Positions 1 through 9,105 of a stretch of DNA of 23,890 bases are shown piece by piece. Below the pieces are notes generated by a model that was given only the letters and a program-made list of their open reading frames with translations, was not told the DNA's origin and searched no databases. The stretch is from Candidatus Latescibacterota bacterium. GTDB taxonomy: Bacteria > JAAXHH01 > JACQVL01. The DNA lies in assembly GCA_016209865.1 (NCBI GenBank), contig JACQVL010000340.1:1-23890 (forward strand). Direction: 5' to 3'. Position 1 is the first letter of the stretch. Each line of letters begins with the position of its first letter. The translations under genes and the position numbers were made by a program.

Positions 1-1067
1 CACATCTGCGGGCAAAACCAGAGGCCGAATCGCATCCCGGCCTGATGAACCTGGTGAGAAAGAGAAGCCAGCCCCCGTGGATACTTGACGCGATCTTCCT
101 GTTGCCAGTTTCCCACGCCCGTGAACCAGTCACCCGACCCGTTTTTACACGACCCGTCATACCAACTGGCATCCACGTAGAACAACTCGACCCCTAAGTC
201 AGCGGCGAACGGAATCTCGGCCAGAATGCCCTCCTCGACCCCTTCTGCCTCAGTCCCCCAGATATCGTAGGCGACCCACGGCGTGTGAGGGAGTTTCGGT
301 GCCATCACGTACATCCGAAGATAGTCGTGCAGGTCCCGGAGCGCATCATCGAGATCACCGTGGGAGACGCCGAGGAAGACACGCGGCGCGGCCAGCGTTG
401 CGTTCGGGGGAAGGTCATGCCTGACGTGCTCCAGGGTATAATGCAGGAGAACCTGCGAGTCTTGCCGTTCCAGGCTCATCTGCCAGTAGCTCTCCCATTC
501 GATCCCCACGAATAAGATTTCCTGGGCATGCGTGTTTTCCAGGACAAACCATCCCGCGGAATCTGGTCGGTTCCATTCTCCGCCCCTCAGCGTAAAAGCC
601 CGATCCAACGTCGCTTCGTGTTTACGATAATCGTACCGCGTCACCCAATGGACTTTGTAGGGAGCTGTCCCATCTCGCAGACGGATCGACAGGGGACCGA
701 AGGAAGGTGGAGTGGTCAGGAGTTCTTCACCGCTATTCCGCAACGAGGCCCCGAATGCGACCACGCTGACGCCCGGGAAACTCGTCAGAGTCCAGTCGAG
801 TGTCAGACCATCTGGCCGCGTCCATGCGACGAACAGGTGTTCGGCGTCCGATGCCGTTTTCAGCAGCGGCTGCCCGGCCAGGGTGAAGGAAGTCTCCATC
901 CCGTCGGCAGGATCGCCTCCCTGCGAAAGAGAAGGACCGAGAGGAGTCCCGGAGGCGACCCAGTTGAACCCTGTCGCCAGGTTTGTCACGCTCTGTGCGA
1001 GCAGCCTGTTGCCGTCGCGCGAAAGGGCAACGGTGATGCGGGAGTTGTGGAGGATGATAGAATCCAT
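1..1067 (-). CDS. Alpha-galactosidase, GH36/melibiase-like (N-terminal part, runs off left edge)
   Basis: This gene is only partly in the window: about 355 N-terminal residues are encoded and the reading frame is still open at base 1. It starts at ATG 1067 with AGGAG eight bases upstream. The first 250 residues form a beta-rich domain of the type that precedes the barrel in GH36 enzymes. From about residue 257 the sequence enters the catalytic barrel, with PWVAYDIWG, then LFYVDASWYDG, GVGNWQQ and MRFGLWFCPQM, a run typical of family 36 alpha-galactosidases. The catalytic Asp nucleophile and acid/base lie beyond the edge and cannot be checked. The family hydrolyses terminal alpha-galactosides, with some members acting on alpha-N-acetylgalactosaminides. 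It lies 39 bases after mpl on the same strand, so it may be the last gene of that transcript. No signal peptide is seen, suggesting a cytoplasmic enzyme. Confidence 0.82.
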   Translation of the reverse strand, partial: MDSIILHNSRITVALSRDGNRLLAQSVTNLATGFNWVASGTPLGPSLSQGGDPADGMETSFTLAGQPLLKTASDAEHLFVAWTRPDGLTLDWTLTSFPGVSVVAFGASLRNSGEELLTTPPSFGPLSIRLRDGTAPYKVHWVTRYDYRKHEATLDRAFTLRGGEWNRPDSAGWFVLENTHAQEILFVGIEWESYWQMSLERQDSQVLLHYTLEHVRHDLPPNATLAAPRVFLGVSHGDLDDALRDLHDYLRMYVMAPKLPHTPWVAYDIWGTEAEGVEEGILAEIPFAADLGVELFYVDASWYDGSCKNGSGDWFTGVGNWQQEDRVKYPRGLASLSHQVHQAGMRFGLWFCPQM

Positions 1068-1106
1068 AGCGAGAGCTCCTTTCTGGTCCCTGAACCTTGA
1101 CTCCTG

Positions 1107-2525
1107 TTATGTATCGTTCCCGCGCAATGCCCCCAGGAATCGCTCGTGGATTCCCCCGAACCCGCCGTTGCTCATGAAGACGACGTGGTCGCCCGGCTGT
1201 GTTCGTTCCGCCAGATGCTCGACGATCGCGGGAATGTCGGGCAACTGGATTGCGTCTTTCCCCCGTTGCCGGAGGTCCGCGATGAGTCGCTCGATCGAAA
1301 GCCGGTTGTCTTCGGGGGCTTTGTGCGGGTTGAACACCGGCGCGAGGACGACCCGGTCCGCCGCGTCGAACGCCCGGCCGTAGGCGTCCTGGAACACACG
1401 CCGGATCGTCGTGGCCGTCCGGGGTTCGAAGACGGCCCAGATTCGGGCGGCCGGGTAGGCGGCCCGGAGCGCCCGGAGGGTCACGTCGACCGCGGTCGGA
1501 TGATGGGCGAAATCGTCGTACACCGTGACGCCGTTGACGACCCCGCGGACTTCCAGCCGCCGTTTCACGCCGGGGAACGACCGGAGGTTGTCGCTGGTCG
1601 TCTTCCAGGACAGCCCGATAGCGTCGGCCACGGCGATGACGGCGAGCGTGTTCTGGACGTTGTGCTCACCATAGAGGGGAACGGAGACCTGGCCGCGTGA
1701 GCGCCCGTCGTCCAGCACCTCGAACCCCGTGCCGGCCGGGGAGACCCGAATATCGCGGGCGGCCCATCGGGCATCCAGGCCGAAGCCGAACGTGTGGACG
1801 GGGCAGAATGCGCCGGAGAGCAAGGAGCGGACCGCCGGGTCGTCCCCGTTGGCGACGAGCAGGCCGTTCCGGGGAATGAGATTGATGAGTCGTTTGAACG
1901 CTAAGACGATCTCATCCAGGCTTCCGTAGATGTCCGCATGGTCGAATTCGATGTTGTTGATGACCACGATCTCCGGGAGGTAGTGGAGGAACTTCGCCCG
2001 CTTATCGAAAAACGCGGAGTCGTATTCATCCCCTTCGAGGACGAAGTACTCGCCCTGGCCGAGCTTCGCCCCGGTCTCCCAGTCGACGGGCACGCCCCCG
2101 ATGATGGCGCTCGGGTCGAGGCCGGCCCGGTCGATCGTCCACGCTAAGAGTGCCGTCGTCGTCGTCTTGCCGTGCGTGCCGGTGACGACGAGCGACCGCT
2201 TCCCCCACAGGAAGAATTCCTTCAACGCTTCGGGCATCGACAGGTACCGGGTCTTCCGATCGAGCACCGCTTCCGCTTCCGGGTTGCCGCGCGAGACGGC
2301 GTTGCCGATGACGACCAGGTCGGGTGCCGGCTCTAAGTGGGCCGGGTCGAATCCCTGGGAGACGGGGATGCCCTGCCGTTCGAGCACCGTGCTCATGGGC
2401 GGGTAGACGTCCCGGTCGCTGCCGGTGACGTGATGGCCTTGCGACTTGAGCATCACGGCCAGCGCGCCCATGCCGGTGCCGCAGATGGCGATGAAGTGGA
2501 TATGCAGGGGGGATCGGGGACTCAC
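1107..2525 (-). CDS. mpl: UDP-N-acetylmuramate:L-alanyl-gamma-D-glutamyl-meso-diaminopimelate ligase (Mpl)
   Basis: Mpl recycles peptidoglycan by joining the tripeptide L-Ala-D-Glu-mDAP to UDP-MurNAc with ATP in the cytoplasm. The 472 residues fit the family. Visible features are the N-terminal nucleotide-binding start HFIAICGTGMGALA (about 10-23), the ATP loop GTHGKTTT (116-123), EGDEYDSAFFDK (164-175), NNIEFDHADIY (190-200) and DDFAHHPTAV in the ligase core. The EGDEYDSAFFDKRAKF and EFDHADIY blocks separate Mpl from MurC, which it otherwise resembles. The start is GTG at 2525, overlapping the TGA stop of the TPR gene (GTGA), so translation is probably coupled. It implies mDAP-type peptidoglycan. 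No other muropeptide recycling gene is next to it. Confidence 0.93.
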   Translation of the reverse strand: MSPRSPLHIHFIAICGTGMGALAVMLKSQGHHVTGSDRDVYPPMSTVLERQGIPVSQGFDPAHLEPAPDLVVIGNAVSRGNPEAEAVLDRKTRYLSMPEALKEFFLWGKRSLVVTGTHGKTTTTALLAWTIDRAGLDPSAIIGGVPVDWETGAKLGQGEYFVLEGDEYDSAFFDKRAKFLHYLPEIVVINNIEFDHADIYGSLDEIVLAFKRLINLIPRNGLLVANGDDPAVRSLLSGAFCPVHTFGFGLDARWAARDIRVSPAGTGFEVLDDGRSRGQVSVPLYGEHNVQNTLAVIAVADAIGLSWKTTSDNLRSFPGVKRRLEVRGVVNGVTVYDDFAHHPTAVDVTLRALRAAYPAARIWAVFEPRTATTIRRVFQDAYGRAFDAADRVVLAPVFNPHKAPEDNRLSIERLIADLRQRGKDAIQLPDIPAIVEHLAERTQPGDHVVFMSNGGFGGIHERFLGALRGNDT

Positions 2526-4387
2526 GGTCTGGGAAGATGCCGGCTGGTCAGGCCACGGAGCTTGCGGCGGACGGCGTCGTAGAACAGGCTATCGGGATAC
2601 TTGGTCAGGATCGTCTCGTACGCGGCGATGGCCTGCGGGATGTCATGGAGACGGGTTTCGTACACCTCGGCAATCCGGCGCTGCGCCTCGGCGGCGTGCC
2701 GGCTGATCGGGTACCGCTCGATCAGGTCACGGTAGGCGGCGATCGCTTCGAGGGGTTTCTCCATGCCGGTCAGGAGCGCCCCGATCTCCAGGATAGCCGC
2801 GTCGCTGACCGGGGTGGCCGGATGGGCGTTCAGGAAGAGCTTGTACTGGTCGAGCGCCTCGTTCGGCCGGTATTGCCGGGCGAGCAGGCGAGCCTGAACG
2901 TACACCCGGAGGATGTCGTCCCCGGCTTCCCTCGTCTCGTCGATCAACAGGCTCCAGTGGAGGGCGTCGTTCGCGTACACGCCCCCCGGGAAGCGCTGGG
3001 CCACGTCCTGAAACTGCGCGGCCGCGTCGTCGAATCGTCCCTGGAACAGGGCCAGTTCGGCCAACCCAAACGAGGCGTGTTCCTTCGCCCGGTCGCCGAA
3101 ATCCGGCAGCCCGGACTCCTTCGGGTTCAAGATCGCCTTGTACTGCGCGATGGCATCCTGGAGGCTCCCGGAGGCCACCTGGCAGTCGGCGAGACGGAAC
3201 AGACAGTCCTCCCGGCGGGGGGTCTTGGGCGCGGACGCCAGGAGCGACCGGTACGTGTTGAGGGCGGTTTTCGGGTCGTACTGCTTCGTGAGCTGCAACT
3301 CGGCGATCTGGAACGTGGCCTCCTCGCTCTCCCGCGTCCGGGGAGCACGCTCCACGACCTGACGGTAGACCGTGAGGGCCTCATCCACCCGGCCGAGCGC
3401 GACGAGGGATCGCGCCAGGCCGAGGGACGCCCGAGCGAGCAAGACGAGAGGAAGTGCCCCGTTCTGCACGCTCTGGTACGCCCGGATGGCATCCTCGAAG
3501 AACTGCTCTCGTTCACACCACGTCGCGAATTCCAGCAGATAGATGCCTTTCCCACCCGTCAGGCTCTCGGCCTGCTGGTACTGCTCGAACGCCTGGCCCG
3601 GCTGACCGCGCCGGATGTAGAAGTTGCCGAGGAGCTTGAAGACCTCGACACGCGGGGGGGGCGTCGCGGCGGCTTCTTTCAGGGCGAGTTCGACCGCCTC
3701 CACGCCCTTCTGGTCGGCCAGGCCCTCGATCTGGTCATCGATCATCGCGAACTGGGCGGGCTGGGCTTTCAACCAGAGCAGGTACTCACCGACCGCGTTA
3801 CGGATGTCCGAGAGGGCGGTATACAGCCCGGCCAGCTCGAGCGCGAACGCGGCAGGCTGCTTGCTCACCGAGCGCCCGCGCCGGTACGTCTCCGCTGCCT
3901 CATCGAACAGCCCGTGTTCCGCGTAGAGTGTCGCGACCAGCCGGTACGTCCCTTCACCCCGCGGGTCGATCTCAAGCATGGCCTGACCCTGCGCCCGGCC
4001 CTCGTCGGTTCGTTCCGACCGGAACAGCGCATCCGCCAGCATCCGCCGGTAGACGAGGTTTTTCGGGTCCCGTTCGACCTGGCGGTTGAGCAACGCGATC
4101 GCTTTGTCATACCGCCTTACCCGGAGGTAGAGCCGCTGGAGGGCGGAGAGCGCCTCAGGGTGAGCCGGGGAGACGGTCAGGATGCGTTCATACAGGGTGA
4201 TCGCCGCTTCAACCTGGCCGGCCTGTTCGAGCTGGCGGGCTTTCGGAAGATCGGCCGACGGGTCTGCCCGTTGCGGGATGAACACCGGCACGACGGATCG
4301 CGGGGGCGGGGTCGGCTGGGTCTGAGCGCGGACCGGGGATATGGACCCGGCGAGGACCAGGAACAGGAGCAATGCGCGTCGTCTCAT
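2522..4387 (-). CDS. Exported tetratricopeptide-repeat protein
   Basis: A 621-residue protein with a short Sec signal peptide (MRRRALLLFLVLAGSISPVRAQ, cut near residue 21) followed by a Pro-rich stretch and then TPR-type helical repeats over almost the whole chain, for example AGQVEAAITLYERILTVSPA near 57-76 and ARQYRPNEALDQYKLFLNAH further on. The last third resembles the spaced repeats of BamD- and CpoB-like periplasmic proteins (YPISRHAAEAQRRIAEVYE). No enzyme motif is visible, so a scaffold role in the periplasm is inferred. Its ATG overlaps the stop of the SGNH hydrolase gene (ATGA) and its own stop overlaps the mpl start, tying the three together. A 666-codon open frame on the opposite strand is a codon-bias shadow. 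Confidence 0.85.
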   Translation of the reverse strand: MRRRALLLFLVLAGSISPVRAQTQPTPPPRSVVPVFIPQRADPSADLPKARQLEQAGQVEAAITLYERILTVSPAHPEALSALQRLYLRVRRYDKAIALLNRQVERDPKNLVYRRMLADALFRSERTDEGRAQGQAMLEIDPRGEGTYRLVATLYAEHGLFDEAAETYRRGRSVSKQPAAFALELAGLYTALSDIRNAVGEYLLWLKAQPAQFAMIDDQIEGLADQKGVEAVELALKEAAATPPPRVEVFKLLGNFYIRRGQPGQAFEQYQQAESLTGGKGIYLLEFATWCEREQFFEDAIRAYQSVQNGALPLVLLARASLGLARSLVALGRVDEALTVYRQVVERAPRTRESEEATFQIAELQLTKQYDPKTALNTYRSLLASAPKTPRREDCLFRLADCQVASGSLQDAIAQYKAILNPKESGLPDFGDRAKEHASFGLAELALFQGRFDDAAAQFQDVAQRFPGGVYANDALHWSLLIDETREAGDDILRVYVQARLLARQYRPNEALDQYKLFLNAHPATPVSDAAILEIGALLTGMEKPLEAIAAYRDLIERYPISRHAAEAQRRIAEVYETRLHDIPQAIAAYETILTKYPDSLFYDAVRRKLRGLTSRHLPRP

Positions 4388-5565
4388 GGCATCTTCGGGC
4401 TTGGCAAGGCGGAATCACGGTGGGCCGCGGAGAGGGGCGAGGACGGGGCCGGCGGAATCAGACCCTCCTCATGGAGTGTCTCATACAGGAGGTCCGCCAC
4501 CATGCGATGCCCTTCCTCGTTCCAGTGTCTGACGTAGAGTGACCGCCCAGTGCGTGCCGTATACTGCCGAAACAGCTCAAACGTCGGGAGGAATGGAATT
4601 CCATACTCCTGGCAGATGGCGGCGAGCCGTTTCGTGGGTTTTTCCAGGTCCCAGTCCCGCTCATTCATGACGGGGTAGGTTCGGCGGGCCGCGTCTATCC
4701 CCTCGACCTCCAGGACGGATGACGTCGTGAACACCATGAACGGAATATCCCGGTCTGCGAGGTCACGGTGTATCGCCCCGACCAGACGCTTCGTGACCTC
4801 CCAGGCGGCCGTCCATTCCGGCGACTCCTCGTTCCGGTAGACATAGAAATCGAGCGGAACCCCATCGACTGACATGCTGTTTTGCCCCGCTCCCAGGAAT
4901 CCAGAGAGAGAGCCTGCCTCGACCGTGATCCCCTTATACAGAAGATACAAGAACTTCGATGAACGCAAGATTGTACGGTACGTCGGAGGAGAATGAAAGC
5001 TGATCAGCGACAGGGTATCGTGCTGAACCGCAAAATAGGGCATCCAGGGGATGCCATTCAGCGTCCGTGAATTATTCACCACGTCATTCGACGTGCAGAA
5101 ACAGAGCAGGACCAGGTCGGGATGCAACCCCAACCCCTGATGTTTGAGTTCCAGGTACTCCTGCGCCGTCCCCTGTCCCTGGCGCCCGAAGTTGAGCACC
5201 TCATACCGGGACCCGTCGCGGGACTGATCGTTCAGCCGTTGTTCAAGGAGCTTGTGAAACGTCTTCTCCAGCGGCATCTGGGTGGCTTCGACGAACGAGT
5301 CGCCCAGAACCAGGATACGGAAGGTCTCCGGTGCCTTCTCATCTGGATACTCATGATCGCGCCACCCCCGCGAGTTGATGCTGATCCGTATTCTGGTCCC
5401 TTCGTTGACGTACCAGCCCTTCGCGTTGGGGATCAACGTGACACCGAAGACGGGGTCCGGCTGCGTCAGGGGATCAGAGTTGAGCGGGAATAGACGTAAG
5501 ATGGCCTCCCCGAAGAGGGCAGAGACGAACAGGGAGCACAGCAAGAGCACGAGGTTTTTCTTCAT
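4384..5565 (-). CDS. Membrane-anchored SGNH/GDSL-type hydrolase
   Basis: A 393-residue protein with an N-terminal hydrophobic segment (MKKNLVLLLCSLFVSALFGE) that is a signal anchor or signal peptide. SGNH blocks are visible: ILVLGDSFVEA with the nucleophile Ser90, the block II region NFGRQGQGTAQEYL (125-138), block III TSNDVVNN with Asn160, and the C-terminal HWNEEGH with His347 and His353. The family includes lipases, esterases and O-acetyl transferases or esterases acting on envelope polysaccharides (AlgX/AlgJ-like). The Asp that usually precedes the catalytic His by two or three residues is not obvious in SLYVRHWN, so the active site should be modelled. The start is ATG 5565 with AGGGG seven bases upstream inside a hairpin. 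The substrate is unknown; acyl or acetyl removal from an envelope glycan is an inference. Confidence 0.8.
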   Translation of the reverse strand: MKKNLVLLLCSLFVSALFGEAILRLFPLNSDPLTQPDPVFGVTLIPNAKGWYVNEGTRIRISINSRGWRDHEYPDEKAPETFRILVLGDSFVEATQMPLEKTFHKLLEQRLNDQSRDGSRYEVLNFGRQGQGTAQEYLELKHQGLGLHPDLVLLCFCTSNDVVNNSRTLNGIPWMPYFAVQHDTLSLISFHSPPTYRTILRSSKFLYLLYKGITVEAGSLSGFLGAGQNSMSVDGVPLDFYVYRNEESPEWTAAWEVTKRLVGAIHRDLADRDIPFMVFTTSSVLEVEGIDAARRTYPVMNERDWDLEKPTKRLAAICQEYGIPFLPTFELFRQYTARTGRSLYVRHWNEEGHRMVADLLYETLHEEGLIPPAPSSPLSAAHRDSALPSPKMP

Positions 5566-5572
5566 CTACGCG

Positions 5573-5593
5573 CCCCTCTCAGAAAAAGAGGGG
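5573..5593 (-). promoter_or_regulatory. Hairpin enclosing the ribosome-binding site of the SGNH gene
   Basis: On the minus strand CCCCTCT pairs with AGAGGGG across a 7-base U-rich loop. The 3' arm contains the Shine-Dalgarno sequence of the gene that starts at 5565, so the folded form would hide it. It lies in the 50-base gap after the DUF4175-like gene. A terminator seems less likely, since the U run is in the loop and not after the stem. Confidence 0.4.
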
Positions 5594-5615
5594 TCACGAC
5601 TCAGGTTCTGAAGCA

Positions 5616-8600
5616 TCATGGGGTTTGTTCTTGCGGGATCTCCGACAGTGTCCGGAAGTACGCCCGGATGAGGTCCTCGTACTCCTTCGGGTACATCCCA
5701 TCGCGGAGCGCCCGGAGTAGGTCGTCTCGCAGGGGTTGATTCTGTTCCATCAGGCTGGCCGGGAGGTCCTTTGGTGAGGGCCGGCTCACCACGTCCTCAC
5801 CCGGCTTCGACTGCCGCTTCTCGTCGTAATCGCGTTCACGAAGCGAGCGCTGTGCGTCGAGGAGCCGGGACAGGATGCGCTGCTGGCGGTCGATCAGCCG
5901 GGGGTCGGCGTGTTGTTGCTGGAGCGACTGGACGGATTCCTTCATCTCCCGCTCGATCTCGCTCAGCCGGCCCAAGACGTCAGAGCGCTGTCCCATCTCG
6001 CGCTGGAGCTGTTCGAGACTCTTGCGAAGCGCCTCCTGCTCCGCCGCCAGCCGGGCGATCGTCGCCCGCTCCTCCATCGTCATCTGGTCCCCGGTCCGTC
6101 CCTGTCCCTGCTGCATCATCTGGTTCAACTGCTCGTTGACTCCCGACTGTTGCTGGGCCATGGCTTGCAGTTGGGCGAGCATTTCCATCAGGCCGGTGGC
6201 GGACCCGGCCGCGTTCAGGTCGTCCATCGCCTGTCGGAGCGCCAGGACAGCCCGGTTTAGGGCCCGCATCGCCTCCCCCTGCTGCTGGGAAGCCGTCGCC
6301 CGGTTCCGCTGCTCTAACCCGGTGCTTGCCGCCTGCATGCGCGACAGGCCTTCGCCCAGCGCCTGGCCGGCCTGGGGGGAGACGAAGAAGCTCTTCTGCG
6401 CCGTCTGGAGAAGCTGATCCGCCACCCTCGACGCGCCCTTGAGGAGACTCTGCTGTTCCTCAGCCAACTCTTGCAGTCTGGCCGCCCGGCTGTCTGATTG
6501 AGCCGTCCTGGATCGCAGCGTCTCCTCTCCTTGCGACAGGTCGAGCAGGTCGTGCATCGCCCGGCGCATTTCCCCGGCGATTTCTTGCTTCTGTCCCGCC
6601 TGCATCTGCGCTTGCGCCCGTTGGAGCCGTCGCGCCATCTCGGATAAATCCTGTTCCACCTCTTGCTGTCCCTGCACCGCCTGGCCCATCTGCCCGGCCG
6701 CTAACTGCTGGCTGATCCGGCCCATCTTCTGCGGCATGCGCTGCCGCTGGATGGATTCCATCGTCTCGCGGACCTCATCGGCTGGCAGGTTCGACTGCTG
6801 CTCCTCCATCGTCTTCGCCAGGTCGGACAGTTCCTGCTCCATCCCTTCGGTGTCGCGCTGCAGGGCCGATTCTTTCTCGGCCAGATTCTTCGCGGCCTGC
6901 GCAGCCTGCTGCTCCGCGTTCTGGGTGGCGTACCGGATCTCTTCCTGGCGCCTGGCCAGCTCTTCCGCTTTCTTGACCGCCGCGTCCATCTTCTGCTCGG
7001 CCTGGAGCCGTTTTAAGATCGACAGCGTCCGCTCCAGACGCTTCATGAAGTCTTCCTGGGCGATCTTGAAATCCTTGACCGCCTGGGTGAGCTTCTGCTT
7101 GTCGAGGCCCTCCATCGACTTCTTGAGGTCTTGCATCGCCTTCCGCAGCTCCGGCGTGACGATTTCCTGGAGCAGCTTCTGGAGTTGGGCCATCTTCTCC
7201 AGCAACTGCAGGCTGCTCATGTCGTGCTGTTCGAGCTGCCCGGTCATACTCTCTAACGATTCGGCCACTTTCTTCAAGTCTTCAGCCATCTCCTGCTGCC
7301 TGGTCATGAGCGATTCGACATCTTTCTTCTTCTCCCAGGACAGGTCACGTTCCTGACCCGGCTCAGGCTTCTTCGCCAGGTCGCGCGCGAGGTCTTCCAA
7401 TTTCGCCTTCACCTGTTTCTGTTCTTTGAGCATCTCTTCCAGACTCGTGATCTGCTCTGCCTGATTCGTCTCCATCTGCTTGTACATCTCCACCATCGAA
7501 GGGAACCGGACGGTGTACGTCTGACTCACTCCGCGTTTTGGACCGGAGACCGTATCGTTATCGTACACCTCAACGTAATACGTCACCGCGTCCTCAGGGA
7601 GCAGGCCGCTGTTGGACAGATCCCAGACGTACGGCTGGGAGAGGGTCGTCGTCTGCGGCTCAGCGATGGCGATGGGTTTGCGCTGTTCGTGGCCGTCTGC
7701 GCCAACCCGGTAGACAAGACGGAGCGCGGAGAAGCCGAAATCATCGGTGGCGGTGAGCATCAGCGGCACCATCATGTTCTCAGTCAGGTTCGTGTCCTGG
7801 CCGGGCGAGACGATCTGGACGTCGGGGGAGCGGTCGGGGATCACGCTGATCCGGTATTCAGGCGGGTCGACATTCGCCCGTCCTTCACGGTCGGTCAACT
7901 CGACCCGGTACCGGTCGTCCTTCCGGACCTGGAGGGTCGTGACGGCGGAGCGTCCGTTCACCGTCATCGGAATCCCGGCCGGGCGGAAGTCGCCGGCCAG
8001 TACCAGGCGGGCAGACGCGAGGGGACGGCTCGTTTCAACCGCGAGTGCGACGGACGTCCCTTTGAGCGCGATGATATCCCCCGTCCCATCGGCGGTCGTC
8101 CGGGGCGCCAGGCGGGTGTAAGCCGGGTACCGGTAGGTGAGATGGAGGGCGGTGATCACCGGGCGGTCGATGACGGTGAGAGTGAACGGCCGGCTGGTCG
8201 CGTCGCCCGCGTTGATGGTGTAAGCCAGGGTCTGCCGGATGTCCCGGATGGTGTAGAAGAATTCTGCGGGGGACCGTTTCGTCAGCGGAGTCTTCCGCCA
8301 TGCCCGCCCTTCCTCCCGCATCACAGAGATCATCCCCTCATCCGGCATCTCGCCGGTCACCGCGACCGTGACCGTCACGTCACTGCCCTTCGAGACGGTC
8401 GCGTCGCCCGGTAAGACGGCGATCATCGTCCGCGGGGGAACCGGGTAGTCGATGAACGGATGCGACAGACGGACGAGGGAGGCGGAAAGCGGGCGGAACA
8501 GACTGATGATGAGGATCATGACGACGAGCACGGTGCCGCCGAGGACAGACGCGGCACGGGTGATCCGCCAGGCCGCCGCGGCGACGCTGAACTCGACGGC

Positions 8601-9038
8601 GTGCGCCGCCTGGACGGATTCGACGATGGCCGCATCGATCAGGACGGGGGAATACCGGGACTGATTGTCCTGACGCTGCCGCCAGAGCTGGAGGGCCATC
8701 GTCACCCGGTCGTTGAGGTCTGGGTAGTGCTGTTCGACTCGGCATGCCAGGGCCTCGTCGGTCGGAGTCCGGATCAACGAGCGTCCGCATCCCCAGGCGA
8801 ACGCGGCGAGCACGACGAGCCCGCTGACGAGCAGCATCCCCTGCCGTCCGGCGGGGGACAGGCGAAAGACGGCCTCGACCGAGAGCGCCGCCACGGCGAC
8901 GACACAGAGCGCCGCCAGTCCCAGCAACGCTCCCTGGATGAGCGTCACGCGCCGATCCTGCGCCCGCAGCGCGTCAAGACGCCGGACGAGGTCATCTCTG
9001 GCCGCGCTGGGAGAGAGGGAAAAGACTGGCAAAGCCAA
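5616..9038 (-). CDS. DUF4175-like large membrane protein with long coiled coil
   Basis: A 1140-residue protein. Three hydrophobic segments (about 33-57, 67-88 and 162-182) anchor it in the inner membrane, with ACRVEQHYPDLNDRV (98-112) resembling the soluble loop of DUF4175 proteins. Residues 200-510 look like Ig-type beta domains and are probably periplasmic. From about 515 to 1060 the sequence is almost continuous Gln/Glu/Lys/Arg/Leu heptads, a long coiled coil, followed by a charged tail. The start is TTG at 9038, chosen because AAGGAG lies six bases upstream and no ATG fits. The function of the family is not known; relatives often sit with MoxR/DUF58/VWA genes, which are absent here. It lies mid-operon between an exported nucleotidase-like protein and an SGNH hydrolase, so an envelope role is inferred. 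Confidence 0.8.
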   Translation of the reverse strand: MALPVFSLSPSAARDDLVRRLDALRAQDRRVTLIQGALLGLAALCVVAVAALSVEAVFRLSPAGRQGMLLVSGLVVLAAFAWGCGRSLIRTPTDEALACRVEQHYPDLNDRVTMALQLWRQRQDNQSRYSPVLIDAAIVESVQAAHAVEFSVAAAAWRITRAASVLGGTVLVVMILIISLFRPLSASLVRLSHPFIDYPVPPRTMIAVLPGDATVSKGSDVTVTVAVTGEMPDEGMISVMREEGRAWRKTPLTKRSPAEFFYTIRDIRQTLAYTINAGDATSRPFTLTVIDRPVITALHLTYRYPAYTRLAPRTTADGTGDIIALKGTSVALAVETSRPLASARLVLAGDFRPAGIPMTVNGRSAVTTLQVRKDDRYRVELTDREGRANVDPPEYRISVIPDRSPDVQIVSPGQDTNLTENMMVPLMLTATDDFGFSALRLVYRVGADGHEQRKPIAIAEPQTTTLSQPYVWDLSNSGLLPEDAVTYYVEVYDNDTVSGPKRGVSQTYTVRFPSMVEMYKQMETNQAEQITSLEEMLKEQKQVKAKLEDLARDLAKKPEPGQERDLSWEKKKDVESLMTRQQEMAEDLKKVAESLESMTGQLEQHDMSSLQLLEKMAQLQKLLQEIVTPELRKAMQDLKKSMEGLDKQKLTQAVKDFKIAQEDFMKRLERTLSILKRLQAEQKMDAAVKKAEELARRQEEIRYATQNAEQQAAQAAKNLAEKESALQRDTEGMEQELSDLAKTMEEQQSNLPADEVRETMESIQRQRMPQKMGRISQQLAAGQMGQAVQGQQEVEQDLSEMARRLQRAQAQMQAGQKQEIAGEMRRAMHDLLDLSQGEETLRSRTAQSDSRAARLQELAEEQQSLLKGASRVADQLLQTAQKSFFVSPQAGQALGEGLSRMQAASTGLEQRNRATASQQQGEAMRALNRAVLALRQAMDDLNAAGSATGLMEMLAQLQAMAQQQSGVNEQLNQMMQQGQGRTGDQMTMEERATIARLAAEQEALRKSLEQLQREMGQRSDVLGRLSEIEREMKESVQSLQQQHADPRLIDRQQRILSRLLDAQRSLRERDYDEKRQSKPGEDVVSRPSPKDLPASLMEQNQPLRDDLLRALRDGMYPKEYEDLIRAYFRTLSEIPQEQTP

Positions 9039-9053
9039 CGAGCACTCCTTCTG

Positions 9054-9102
9054 AACGATGAATGAAGTTCAATTCATCATTCTGCATTCATCATTCATCG
9101 TT
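9054..9102. repeat. Intergenic inverted repeat built from ATTCATC heptamers
   Basis: AACGATGAATGA at 9054-9065 is the exact reverse complement of TCATTCATCGTT at 9091-9102. Between and inside the arms, 9072-9099 reads as four 7-base units (ATTCATC, ATTCTGC, ATTCATC, ATTCATC). It fills the 67-base gap between two co-directional genes of the envelope operon and could fold as a hairpin in the mRNA. Confidence 0.7.
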
Positions 9103-9105
9103 GCA

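Noticed and set aside
1107-2525. Calling this gene murC
   Set aside because: The EGDEYDSAFFDKRAKF and EFDHADIY blocks and the HFIAICGTGMGALA start are those of Mpl.
2537-4537. 666-codon open frame on the plus strand opposite the TPR gene
   Set aside because: It mirrors the TPR gene exactly, lacks recognisable domains and arises from GC-rich codon bias; the minus-strand frame has a signal peptide and TPR repeats.
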